Shown here piece by piece: positions 35,478 through 45,800 of a stretch of DNA of 64,000 bases; position 1 is the first letter of the stretch, and each line of letters begins with the position of its first letter. Made by a program: the position numbers and the translations under genes. Where the stretch lies: the NCBI GenBank assembly GCA_913057245.1, contig CAJXNH010000006.1:1-64000 (forward strand), given 5' to 3'. This stretch comes from an uncultured Phaeodactylibacter sp. GTDB taxonomy: Bacteria > Bacteroidota > Bacteroidia > Chitinophagales > Saprospiraceae. The notes under the pieces were generated by a model that saw nothing but the letters and a program-made list of their open reading frames with translations, made no database searches and was not told the origin of the DNA.

Positions 35478-38400
35478 TTACCGCATCAGGACCACATCGC
35501 CCTGGAACAGCTCCACCACGCCATCAACGTACTCGACTTTGGCAAACCAGGTGAAGACCGCTCCATTCATAAGCTCTCCCCGGTAATGCCCGTCCCATCC
35601 GTAGACCGGATTGTTCGGCGGAGCATTGAAAACGGTGAAGACGGGCTCTCCCCAGCGGCTGTACACCTCGAAGGCTTCAATCTTAACCACTTCCGGTCCG
35701 GTCTGCACAAAGAAGATGTCATTGGCGCCATCGCCGTTGGGCGAAAAGACGTTGGGCAGATATACCCGCCGCTGCTTATTCAGGATGAGCTGTATCTGGT
35801 CAGTCGCGGTGCAGCCATTCAGGTCGGTGATTTGGACCTGGTACAAGCCGGAAGCTGAAGGGGTAACAAAGGTTACCGGGCAGTCATAGCAGGAAAGGCT
35901 GTCGGCCCCTTGCCACAGGTAGCGGGTGATTTCGTCCTCCGGGATATTGACATCCGCCGTAAGCCGCACTTCCTCGCCCAGGCCAACCTGGATTTGCCCG
36001 TTGACATCCTGCTCAATGATTTCCACATCGAGGTCATTGCCTTCTTCCAGCACAATTTCGGTCTCGTACTCACACCCAATCGCATCCTGAACGATAAGGG
36101 TGTACACCCCTCCGTCCAAATTGGTAAATGTAGCCTGCTGATCGAAGGCTTCCCCGTTGAAGCTGTAAAGATATGGGCCTGTGCCTCCTTCCACGCCACT
36201 GATGAGAATACTGCCATTGCCCTGCCCGAAGCAGGTGGGGCCGTTTGTGGTCGTCAGAAGCGCCGTAGGAGCAGTAGCGATTTCGGAAACCTCTACTGTG
36301 GCCACGCTTTGGCAACTATTGTCTTCGTCCGTTACGATCAGGAAGTATAGGCCAGCGCTGTCCACGGAGAGGCTCAGTTCGCCACCGATTACGTTGCTTT
36401 GCTGACCAAAGGCCCACTGATGCGTGATATCCGGTCCGGTTTGTGACCCGGTGCCGTTCAGGGTGGCGGTGGGATTAAGGCAGTCGATTTGCTGTGGCTG
36501 CCCGGCATCAGCTACCGGTGCTTCGATATCCTGGGTAATGACCACCTCATCCTCGCTCTGGCAACTGTTGCGGGTATTGAGAACAACCAGGGTGTAGGTA
36601 CCCGGTGTATTGACCATGACGGAGTCAGCGGCACCTACTGTCTGCCCGTTTTCGTTCTGCCATATGTATTCAATCGTGCCGCCCTGTGTGGAGCCATTAG
36701 CACTGAGGGACACACTTGTGATGGCGCAATCCAGCCGCTGAGTGGGACCGGCTTCGGCATTTGGCGTTTCGATATCCTGAATGACCTGTACCGTATCTCT
36801 TTCCGCACAGCCCGTTTCCAAATCCTCCAGCAGCAGGACGTAGAACCCCGGATCTTCGGTAGGAAGCTGATCCGTGTTCGTAGCCAGCAAGGTGCCGCTC
36901 AGGTCCTCCCACTGATAGATCAGCGCCGGCCAGGAAGATGATGCACTTCCGTCAATGACCAGACTGGTAGTGGCACAATCGAGCGTATCATTTACGGCCA
37001 GGCTGACCACGGGCACGTCATTGGAAAGCGGCACCTCAGCCAGACCGGGCTCAGACACGCACCCATGGATGGTATCGGTCACAATTAATTCATAGGTGCC
37101 GGCAGTGTTTACGGTTGGAGAAGGCACTACCGCGGTTTGAGCATTAATGCCGGGCCCCGTCCACTCGTATACAAAAGCCGGCCCTGTACTGGTCCCGTTG
37201 CCACCTATGGCCACGGACTCGACGGTGCAGGTCAGGGTATCCGGCATACCAGGATCGGCAACCGGTAGCGGGATAGCATCTACCTGCAAACTGGCTTGGT
37301 TCTGACAGCCATTGGTATCAACCACTTCAAGGACAAACAGACCGGCAGTGCTGACAGTCAGTGTGGAATTTCCGGCACTTCCATTCCATTCGTAAGCGGC
37401 AAAAGGGGCCGAAGCTTGCAGCACGGTGCTTGATCCGGCACAGAAGTAAGGTGTTCCTTCCACCTCAAAATCGGGCAGCGGGAAGGTAATGATGTCGTAG
37501 GAAGCCGTATCCATACAGCCATTAACGTCTGTGGCAAATACAGTGTAGGTGCCGGCTTCGGTGACGGTACGCTCGGGGTCAAAACTCCCGTCTTCCCATT
37601 CAAAGGAAGACAGGCTGGCTCCGTTCGCGGTAAGGGTGGCGGACTCATCCACGCAAAATCCCTGGGGCGCATCAATACTGACCACTGGTTCCGGAAAGAG
37701 GCTGACGTCCACACTGGCGGTACCGGCGCAGCCCGACGCATCTTCTACGTAAACGGAATAAGAGCCAGGCTCCGTAACCGTAATCCCCGCAGTCTGCGCT
37801 CCGTCCTGCCATTCGTAGACTGTATAGCCGGCTCCGGCACTAAGCTGAGTCTCGGTGCCCGGGCAAAACTGCAATGGCCCCGAGATCACCGGGCTTAATT
37901 CTTCCTGCTGCGACACCTGAAGGCTGGCGGTATTGGTGCAGCCGTTGTCGTCGGTAACGGTCAGGGTATACAAGCCTTCCTGATCCACCTCAATGGAGGA
38001 AGCGCCACTACCTGTCGACCATTCGTAAGCAGCATAATCGGCTCCGGCATTCAGGGTAGCAAAACCGCCCGGGCAAAAAGAGGCAGAGCCTCCGATGGCT
38101 ACAGCGGGCAAATTGTATTCCAAAAGCTGGTAGTTATCCTGGCTAATACAGCCGTTCACATCGGTGACCGTTACCCGGTAAACGCCTCCGCTGTCAATAG
38201 TGATGCTTTCTGCGCTGCTGCCGGTAGACCAGGCATACGCCGCATATCCTGCTCCTGCGGACAGAGTAGTGGTTGTATCGGTGCAGAAACCCGCTGGCCC
38301 CTGAATATCTGGTGCCAAAACCGAATACACCCCTACCTCAATGCTATTGGAGGTTATACATCCGTTGGCATCAGTGACGGTGACTTCAATCGTACCGGGT

Positions 38401-41400
38401 ACTGTAACTTCCACTTCGGGCGTGCCGGTATTATTGCTCCACTGGTAATTTTCGAAACCGGCTTCTGCGGTCAGTGTGGTCGAAGTGCCGGGGCAGAAGT
38501 TGGGCGCTCCGTCAATCTGAGGGATAGAGGTGGCGTATTCACTGGTTTCTATTGTAGTCGTCCCCACGCACCCCTGAGCATTCGTTACGGTCAGGGTCAC
38601 ATTGCCAGGATCAGCGACCATAGTTGTGCCGGTCGTATCTCCAGTGCTCCAGGTATAGGAAGCGAATATAGAAGAAGCCGATAGCGTGGTGGATTCGCCC
38701 GGGCAAAAAGCAGGCACTCCGTTAATTTGGGGAGCAGGCAGGCTGATCTCATCCACAAAAAAGGAGGCTTCACCCTGGCAACCGTTGGCATCGGTGACGG
38801 TAACGGTGGACGGACCTTGTGTGGATACGATCAACGTATCATTGGCAGACCCATCGTTCCAGAGGTAGCTCTCAAAACCAGCAGTGGCCTGAAGGGCAAC
38901 ACTATCGCCGGCACAGAAAAAGATTTCACCGGTTATTTCGGGCACAGGCAGTGCGTTTTCAGTAAGACTAACCGAATTGGTACTGCTGCAACCATTGGCA
39001 TCTGTCACGGTGAGGCTGACTTCCCCGGGCTCAGATACGGTCGTACTATCTGTTGTGGCTCCGGTGCTCCACTGATAAGACTCGAAGGTGCTATCCACAC
39101 CAAGCACTACGGCTTCTCCATCACAGAAGGTAAGGGTTCCGGTAATATTGAATTCGGGCAGGGGCTGCGCAGTGACTGTTTGTGAGGTACTGCTTACACA
39201 ACCGTTGCTATCGGTAACCGTTACGGAGACCACATCGGAACCCGCTACCGTTACCAACGAGTCCGTGCTGCCGGTTGACCATTCGTAACTTTCGTAAGCC
39301 TCTGAGAGGGCGAGCATGCTTGATGTGTCTGCGCAAAAAGCCAGTTCGCCGATGATTTCAGGCGCAGGCAGAGGATTTTCAGTTACCGTCACGGAAGCGG
39401 TATTCTGGCAACCGTTATTGTCCGTGACCATCAGGCTATAGTTGCCGGGAGCCGTAACGTCCAAAATTTGCCCGGATTCATTTCCCGTCCATTCGTAATC
39501 GGCCATACCTCCCGGCCCGCTCAGGCTGGTGGATGCACCTTCGCAGAAAGACAGTTCTCCTGTGATGGGAACTTCTGGCAATGGGTTTTCTGTAACAACA
39601 TAGGAAGCCGTCCCTGTACATCCGTTTGCGTCAGTGACCGTGAGCGTGTAGGTGCCTCCTGCAGTTACTTCCAATTCCTGAGTGGGTGAATTATCAGACC
39701 ACTCATAAGCTGCGAAGCCTCCCTGCCCAACCAGGAAAACAGACGCCCCTTCGCAAAACGCTGTGGGACCGGTAATTTCCGGGGACAGTTCTGTGACCTC
39801 TGTAACGCCAATCGAGGCCACGCTCTGACAGCCCGAGGCGTTGGTGACCGTCACGAAAACGGTGCCGGGGGTGGTGATTTCAGCAGTTTGAGTAGTGGCG
39901 CCATTAGACCACTCGTACGAGAGGTCTGCCGGACTGGCCGTAAGTGTCGTACTGGTACCGGTGCAATAACTCGTCACGCCCGAAATGGAAGCATCGGGCA
40001 AGGCCACCTCTTCCACCTCGAAGGAGGCGGTACCTGTACATCCGTTCCCATCAGTGGCGGTAACGCTGTAGGTTCCGGCACTACTAACGGCTATTGTGGC
40101 GTCCGTTTCTGTATTATTCCAAACGATATCGGTATACGCGGAGCCGTTAACGACATTGAGCACTCCGAACGCCTCCTCGCAAATAACATCGTCGCCAGTG
40201 ATTTGCACATTCGGCAGTGGGTTTTCGACCACGATTGCGCTGATCGCGGCAACACAGCCGTTGGCATCCGTAACCGTAACGCCCACATTGCCTCCACTGA
40301 TGACTTCCTCTGTTTGCCCACTGCCGCCAGTAGACCAGCTATAGCTGTCATATGCCGGGCTGACCGAAAGCGTCGTGGAAGCACCGTTGCAAAAATCGAG
40401 CGTTCCTGAAATGGAGGGCGGGATGGCTGCATCTTCAGCAACGGTAAACGCCGAAGTGGTGCTACATCCCTGATTGGTTACCGTGACGCTGTAAGTACCC
40501 GGGCCGGGAATGGTAATTTGTCCGATATTATCATTGGTAGACCAGGTAATCCCATCGTAAGCGGCGGCGTTAGTGATAGCCAGTGTCCCTTCAATATCAG
40601 GGCACAAGACGGAAGGACCAGAGATTTGAGGGTCAGGCAGACTGGTTTCTGATACTGTTACCAAAGCCGTTCCTTCACAGCCATTAGCATCTGTTACCGT
40701 TACTGCCACATCACCCGGCGTGTTTACGCTCAAGGTCGTCCCGACGGTCCCATCGGACCATTCATAACTGCTGAACCCGCTATTGACGGTTAGCGTAGTA
40801 CTTTCGCCAGGGCAGATTTGAAGGTCCCCGCTGATCGTTGGCTCAGGAGCAGGGCTCTCCCCCACGGTAAAGGAGCCTTCACCAATACAGTTGCCGGGCT
40901 GAGTCGTGACGGTTACGGAATAGGTGCCCGGGCCGAAAATCGGAATGGTCTGAGTAACATCATTGGTATTCCAAAGGTAACTTGCAAAATTGCCGGATAC
41001 GCTCAGGAATTCAGGGTTTCCATCACAAATTGCATCCGGGCCGGTAATTTCGGGAATGGGGTTCTGCAACACCTCTACCACCAGTACGGCAGGCAGGGCG
41101 CATTCGCCCGGTGAAGGGGTAAAAGTCAGCGCAAAAACCCCTGCTATAGAAGGTGTGAAAGTACCGGCATTGACACCTGTTCCACTCCAGGTCCCCAGAA
41201 CTCCATCCTGCACATTAGACAGCAGCAAAGGGGAAGCCCCCTGACAAAATGGACCAATCGGGATCAGGGAGGGCGTTACCGGAGGCGTCACCGTAACGGG
41301 AACTGCCGAGCGGTCAGAAGCACAATCCCAAATATCACAGGCAACATAGTAGGTGGTATTGTTATTGAGCACCGGAGTCGTATAGACTGGCCCGCTTGCA

Positions 41401-42533
41401 ATCGGGCTGCCACCGGTAGGGCTCGTATACCATCGGATCGTACCTCCGGGGCAAGCTGCCGCCGAAAGCATAGCACTCTCTCCCTGACATACCTGTACCG
41501 GTGTCGCCAGGGGCGGAGGAGGCGGGATACAAGGCTGCACACAATCTACAAATGCTGCCCACCCGTTACCGGTACCGCTAAAGTCGCTGTCAAAAACGAA
41601 GGTCAGGCACCCGGAGGGGTGGCTGGAGGTCACTGTGCCGGGGCTGTTGTTGCTAAAAGTTCCAATAATCGGAGAACTGGTGTTGGGCCCATCATAGATG
41701 GTCAGGTCGTCGAAAGGGCCTTCAAGGTCAAAAACATTAAAGGTTACCTCCACCAGGTCACCGGGAATATCCGGGCAAATAGTAGTTACCGTATTCTCCT
41801 GATTGGAATACTGACCGCCCGGGCCACCTGAATCATAGAAAAAGTCACCGCAGCCAGGTGGATAAATACAGGTGCCATCATCGAAGTTGGCGGTAGGGTC
41901 GTAATTGGTAGCCAGCGGGTCTGTACAACCACAGACAGTGGGAGGCACCCCGGGGAAAATCGGAGCAATACTTCCTGCAAAACCCACATCGACGTTGGCA
42001 TGGTCCGTAATACATAACTCCATAGTGTAAGGCCCGCTGCCACAAGCTGCTGCGAGATCCGCAAAGGAATTGACCGTATTAACGTTACAGGGGTCGGTGG
42101 ACAACCCGTAGTCGCCGCCTCCAAAGGCAAGGCCATCATCAGGATTAGGGCCGCCCCCTTCCGAAAAAGTAAAATACCCATTTACACTAGCGGAGGAGCC
42201 GAAAGGCGCACCTGCATTACAGGATCCGCCACCGGGGCGGGTTACCAACATCAGGGTTTCTCCGCAGGCATTTACCCGTATAGACAGGTCGCCGATAAAG
42301 GTATGTTCCAGTTCCATGGAAAAGCCTATCGGGTCCCCCGTAATGGCCGGGTTGATGGGGATATTGACACAGTAAGACACCGAGGGATTGGCTACCGGTT
42401 GATTCTCATCAGGCAGGCTTATGCTTGGATCCGTACATTGGGCAGCCAATGGTGTGATCGTCCCCAAAAAGCTTGCTCCGGATAAAAGCATGGCAATAAG
42501 ACAAACCGCAGTAGTCGAGTAGTTGTTCCGCAT
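35478..42533 (-). CDS. Giant secreted repeat protein with P-domain, CUB and gliding-motility C-terminal domain
   Basis: 2351 aa. Signal peptide MRNNYSTTAVCLIAMLLSG...LAAQ. A proprotein-convertase P-domain-like region (about 45-200: FSMELEHTFIGDLSIRV, GPYTMELCITDHANVD) is followed by GCTDPLATNYDPTANFDDG, a CUB-like domain (about 233-345: DDLTIYDGPNTSSPIIG) and Ig-like domains. Then come 18 tandem units of about 73 aa (about 495-1787), consensus FCxGxSTTLxA...YxWSTG...PGxYxVTVTDxNGC, four related units opening TLxC/xLDC, one SprB-like repeat (CFGQGNGSILISGVEGGTGP) and a C-terminal LPNVFSPNGDGANDIF...EVYSRWGEPVF domain that directs T9SS export. Each repeat has two Cys, probably a disulfide. Likely adhesin; paralogue of the adjacent 2304-aa gene. 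Confidence 0.92.
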   Translation of the reverse strand: MRNNYSTTAVCLIAMLLSGASFLGTITPLAAQCTDPSISLPDENQPVANPSVSYCVNIPINPAITGDPIGFSMELEHTFIGDLSIRVNACGETLMLVTRPGGGSCNAGAPFGSSASVNGYFTFSEGGGPNPDDGLAFGGGDYGLSTDPCNVNTVNSFADLAAACGSGPYTMELCITDHANVDVGFAGSIAPIFPGVPPTVCGCTDPLATNYDPTANFDDGTCIYPPGCGDFFYDSGGPGGQYSNQENTVTTICPDIPGDLVEVTFNVFDLEGPFDDLTIYDGPNTSSPIIGTFSNNSPGTVTSSHPSGCLTFVFDSDFSGTGNGWAAFVDCVQPCIPPPPPLATPVQVCQGESAMLSAAACPGGTIRWYTSPTGGSPIASGPVYTTPVLNNNTTYYVACDIWDCASDRSAVPVTVTPPVTPSLIPIGPFCQGASPLLLSNVQDGVLGTWSGTGVNAGTFTPSIAGVFALTFTPSPGECALPAVLVVEVLQNPIPEITGPDAICDGNPEFLSVSGNFASYLWNTNDVTQTIPIFGPGTYSVTVTTQPGNCIGEGSFTVGESPAPEPTISGDLQICPGESTTLTVNSGFSSYEWSDGTVGTTLSVNTPGDVAVTVTDANGCEGTALVTVSETSLPDPQISGPSVLCPDIEGTLAITNAAAYDGITWSTNDNIGQITIPGPGTYSVTVTNQGCSTTSAFTVAEDAAIPPSISGTLDFCNGASTTLSVSPAYDSYSWSTGGSGQTEEVISGGNVGVTVTDANGCVAAISAIVVENPLPNVQITGDDVICEEAFGVLNVVNGSAYTDIVWNNTETDATIAVSSAGTYSVTATDGNGCTGTASFEVEEVALPDASISGVTSYCTGTSTTLTASPADLSYEWSNGATTQTAEITTPGTVFVTVTNASGCQSVASIGVTEVTELSPEITGPTAFCEGASVFLVGQGGFAAYEWSDNSPTQELEVTAGGTYTLTVTDANGCTGTASYVVTENPLPEVPITGELSFCEGASTSLSGPGGMADYEWTGNESGQILDVTAPGNYSLMVTDNNGCQNTASVTVTENPLPAPEIIGELAFCADTSSMLALSEAYESYEWSTGSTDSLVTVAGSDVVSVTVTDSNGCVSSTSQTVTAQPLPEFNITGTLTFCDGEAVVLGVDSTFESYQWSTGATTDSTTVSEPGEVSLTVTDANGCSSTNSVSLTENALPVPEITGEIFFCAGDSVALQATAGFESYLWNDGSANDTLIVSTQGPSTVTVTDANGCQGEASFFVDEISLPAPQINGVPAFCPGESTTLSASSIFASYTWSTGDTTGTTMVADPGNVTLTVTNAQGCVGTTTIETSEYATSIPQIDGAPNFCPGTSTTLTAEAGFENYQWSNNTGTPEVEVTVPGTIEVTVTDANGCITSNSIEVGVYSVLAPDIQGPAGFCTDTTTTLSAGAGYAAYAWSTGSSAESITIDSGGVYRVTVTDVNGCISQDNYQLLEYNLPAVAIGGSASFCPGGFATLNAGADYAAYEWSTGSGASSIEVDQEGLYTLTVTDDNGCTNTASLQVSQQEELSPVISGPLQFCPGTETQLSAGAGYTVYEWQDGAQTAGITVTEPGSYSVYVEDASGCAGTASVDVSLFPEPVVSIDAPQGFCVDESATLTANGASLSSFEWEDGSFDPERTVTEAGTYTVFATDVNGCMDTASYDIITFPLPDFEVEGTPYFCAGSSTVLQASAPFAAYEWNGSAGNSTLTVSTAGLFVLEVVDTNGCQNQASLQVDAIPLPVADPGMPDTLTCTVESVAIGGNGTSTGPAFVYEWTGPGINAQTAVVPSPTVNTAGTYELIVTDTIHGCVSEPGLAEVPLSNDVPVVSLAVNDTLDCATTSLVIDGSASSSWPALIYQWEDLSGTLLATNTDQLPTEDPGFYVLLLEDLETGCAERDTVQVIQDIETPNAEAGPTQRLDCAITSVSLSANGSTQGGTIEYIWQNENGQTVGAADSVMVNTPGTYTLVVLNTRNSCQSEDEVVITQDIEAPVADAGQPQQIDCLNPTATLNGTGSQTGPDITHQWAFGQQSNVIGGELSLSVDSAGLYFLIVTDEDNSCQSVATVEVSEIATAPTALLTTTNGPTCFGQGNGSILISGVEGGTGPYLYSFNGEAFDQQATFTNLDGGVYTLIVQDAIGCEYETEIVLEEGNDLDVEIIEQDVNGQIQVGLGEEVRLTADVNIPEDEITRYLWQGADSLSCYDCPVTFVTPSASGLYQVQITDLNGCTATDQIQLILNKQRRVYLPNVFSPNGDGANDIFFVQTGPEVVKIEAFEVYSRWGEPVFTVFNAPPNNPVYGWDGHYRGELMNGAVFTWFAKVEYVDGVVELFQGDVVLMR

Positions 42534-42850
42534 AAATTGAGTTCTGTTAATGCTTTAAGCACTGATCATACAAAGCCTACAAGGGCTCCTTTGGTTAATT
42601 CCCGGGGCCAGGTATTGATAATATTGAGCATAGGTAATAAATGCCAAATAATGACAGGCTAATGTACGGTTTTTTGAGCAAGCTGCATAAAGCCCCCATT
42701 AATTACAGGGACAGACACAGCCTCCGGAGCAGGGCGGAGAAAGGCCACAACCTGATTTATACTACCCCAGGGCACAATAACACCTTCAACATCCGGTTAC
42801 TCACCTTACCGCTCTTTTGGCGAGGGCTCAACGGATAAAGAATACCAGAA
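42534..42850. other. 317-bp gap between the two giant paralogues
   Basis: No convincing gene. A 65-codon plus-strand frame (42641-42838) lacks any family-like feature. It must hold the promoter of the 2351-aa gene: CAAAGCCTA at 42577-42585 is one base longer than the reverse-strand -7 consensus CAAAnnTA. No clear terminator of the 2304-aa gene is seen; only a 5-bp stem CTCCG/CGGAG at 42722-42739. Confidence 0.5.
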
Positions 42851-45800
42851 CTAGCGGACAAGGTTTACCCCTCCCTTGAAGAGGCGGACCTCCCCATCCA
42901 CAAACCGAATCTGAGCAAAGTAGGTAAAAAAGCCGATATTCATAGGCTGCCCTCTGAATACACCATCCCAGCCGTATTGCGGATCATTTGGTGGGAATTC
43001 CTGCATTTGGAAGACGGGTTCCCCCCAACGGCTGTATATCTCAAAGTTTTCCACCTCAACGACATCACTGCCTGCGTAGATGAGGAAAAAGTCGTTGCTG
43101 CCATCTCCGTTTGGAGTAAAAGCATTTGGGATGTAGACCTGATAATCCCGGATCACCCGAACGAGCAGGTTATCGGTAGCGGTGCAGCCAGCTGTATCGG
43201 TTATGGTGGCAAAGTATTGGGTGGTGCTTTCCGGCTGATCAATCCAGAAAAGGCATTGATCGCAGGCCGCCGAGTCTTGTGGCGCCCATTCAATGGAGGT
43301 CCATTCGCCATCCCTGAGATTGGTTAAGGCATTCAGGAAGACCTCCTCACCGAGCCGGATGTCCTGATCGTCCCCCAATTGAAGCTGAGGCAGGCTACCT
43401 TCCTCTAAAAGCACTGTTGTTTCGTATTCACAGCCCTCCACATCCTGAATCAGCAATTCGTAGGCGCCGCTGCCCAAACCAGTGTATTGAGGCTCCATAG
43501 ACAGCGGGGCACCATTCAGGCTGTAAAGATAGGGGCCGGTCCCACCGGTCACGGACTGGATCCGGATTTGCCCATTCTCCTCTTCAAAGCAAATGGGGTC
43601 AACTGCAGATACTTCCGCTCCGGCAAGCGTGTTGGGGTTTTCGGCGACCCACACCTGCGCCGTATCCGTGCAACCATTGGCTGAGTCCTGAACGATCAAC
43701 TGATAATTTCCGGGGGTGGCTACGGTTTGCTGTAATACCCCGTTCGCAAGTCCGCTTTCCGGACCGGACCAGCTGTAGGTCAATTGTTCTCCCACTGAGG
43801 AGCCAACCCCATCCAACAGGACCGTTTCGTTGATGCAATCTATGGCGCCCGGGGCCAGAATCATCGCTACAGGAGGCAGGGTATCTATAGCGATTTCAAT
43901 AGAATCTGTGGCTGAACACCCGTTAACCGGATCCGTAACGGTCAGAAAGAAATGCCCGGGCTCAGTTGTGGTGTAGGTCGGTAGCTGTGCACCGGGAATA
44001 ACGCCCAGGGTCGCCTCTGACCATTGCAGCAGGGGTTCTCCATAGACGGCGTGTACCGATGCCTGTATCAAAGAGGAGATATTGCTGCAGTCCAAATCGG
44101 GTGCATTGGGATTGATCACCACTGTGGGGATATCAAAATCGCCCTGTACGGAGACTGCTTCCACGGCAAAGCAACCCGTTGCGGTGTCCGTAACCATCAA
44201 ACTAAAGGCTCCGACAGCGCCCGCTCCGTACTCCAGATTAGTGGCACCCGGAATAGGTTCCCCATTGGCATTCAGCCATTGATAAACGGTAGTGGGCCCA
44301 TTTTGAGAACCAGCGCCAGTCAGGGTTACCGTAGGCGTGTTACAATCGAGCGTATCTTCCACGCTTACGGCTACAACGGGCGTGTAGCTGTTATCGGTCA
44401 CTTCAACGGTGCTAAGCTCAGATATACAGCCCGTTTGTGAATCGGTAACGATCAGGCTGTAGACCCCGGTTTCGGACACCTCCGGGTTGATGGCGGTTTG
44501 GTTGTTAGCATTAATACCGGGACCGGTCCAGATGAAGTTCAAGGTATCAGGTGGAGCCACTTCCGGCCCAATAAAGACCGATCGGTTATCGCAGTCCATG
44601 GCTTCGTCCGCTCCTGCATCGGCCAGGGGCAAATCGGTGAGGTCTACTTCGAAAGTATCTATAGCGATACATTCATTATCGCTTTGCGCGCGGGCAGTGT
44701 AAAGCCCTTCGGCAGTCACCTCTATGGTCATCGTGGTTTCCCCGGTAGACCAATCCAGGAAAGTGCCATCGGTGGTAACACTCAGCTCATTGGAGGTCCC
44801 CTCACACAGAATACTTTGCCCCGAGATATCTACTTCAGGATTTGCGTAGGGCTTGATTTCCCATTCCGCAGAGTTCATACACCCTACGGTATCCTGTACA
44901 GTCACAGCGTAGACCCCTTCTTCGGTTACCGAGATCTCCCGGCTTGTCATTCCATTGCTCCACTCATAGGATGCATAGCCTTCTTCAGCTGCAAAAATGG
45001 CAGCACCGGATGGGCAAAAACCGGTATCACCATCTATCTCGGGGGCATCAACCACAAAGACGAAGACCGCAGTTACGGCATTCGCTGTGCAGCCCAGGCT
45101 ATCCGTAACCACCACCCCATAGCCACCCTGCTCACTGACTATAATTTCGTTGGTGGTGGCCCCATTAGACCATTGTACAGCCGCCCACTCTCCTTCCACG
45201 GAGACAGTGGTGGAACTCCCCAGGCAGATGTTTTGGGCCGGTGTTACCTCCAGCTCAGGGGTGGGCTGAATGAAAACTTCTGCGGTATCAACGGCGCTAC
45301 AACCATTGCTATCGGTTACCAAAAGGGTATAAATACCGGGGGACTGTACATTAATGCTCAGGTCTTCCTCTCCGTTGCTCCACAGGTAGGACTCAAAGCC
45401 AGGCTGAGCTGCAATCTGGAAGCTTTCTCCGTCACAACCGGCCTGGTATTCCGGCAATTCGGGGTCTGGTAAAGGAAAGGCAGTGATTTGGATCGTATCC
45501 GCAGCGGTACAACCAACTGCATTGGTAACCGTTACCGCAAAATCGCCGCTCTGGGTGACGGGTATGATGGATGTCGTTTCCCCTCCTGACCACTGATAGC
45601 TGGCATGGCTGCCTGCATCCAGAAATAAGGAATCGCGCTCGCAGAACGGTGCTGCGCCAGTGATCTCAACGTCAGGGGCCACCGAGGCTGTCACAATTGC
45701 ATTTGCGGAGCTTACGCATCCAAAAGCATTAGTCACCGTCACCATATAGGACTCTGGATTGGTTACGAGAATTTGATTGATCGTATCTCCGGTGGACCAT

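Noticed and set aside
42641-42838. 65-codon plus-strand frame in the gap between giant paralogues
   Set aside because: No family-like feature, no promoter, and basic low-information sequence.
44498-45472. 324-codon plus-strand open frame opposite the 2304-aa giant gene
   Set aside because: Antisense reading of the tandem repeats; regular composition explains the long frame.
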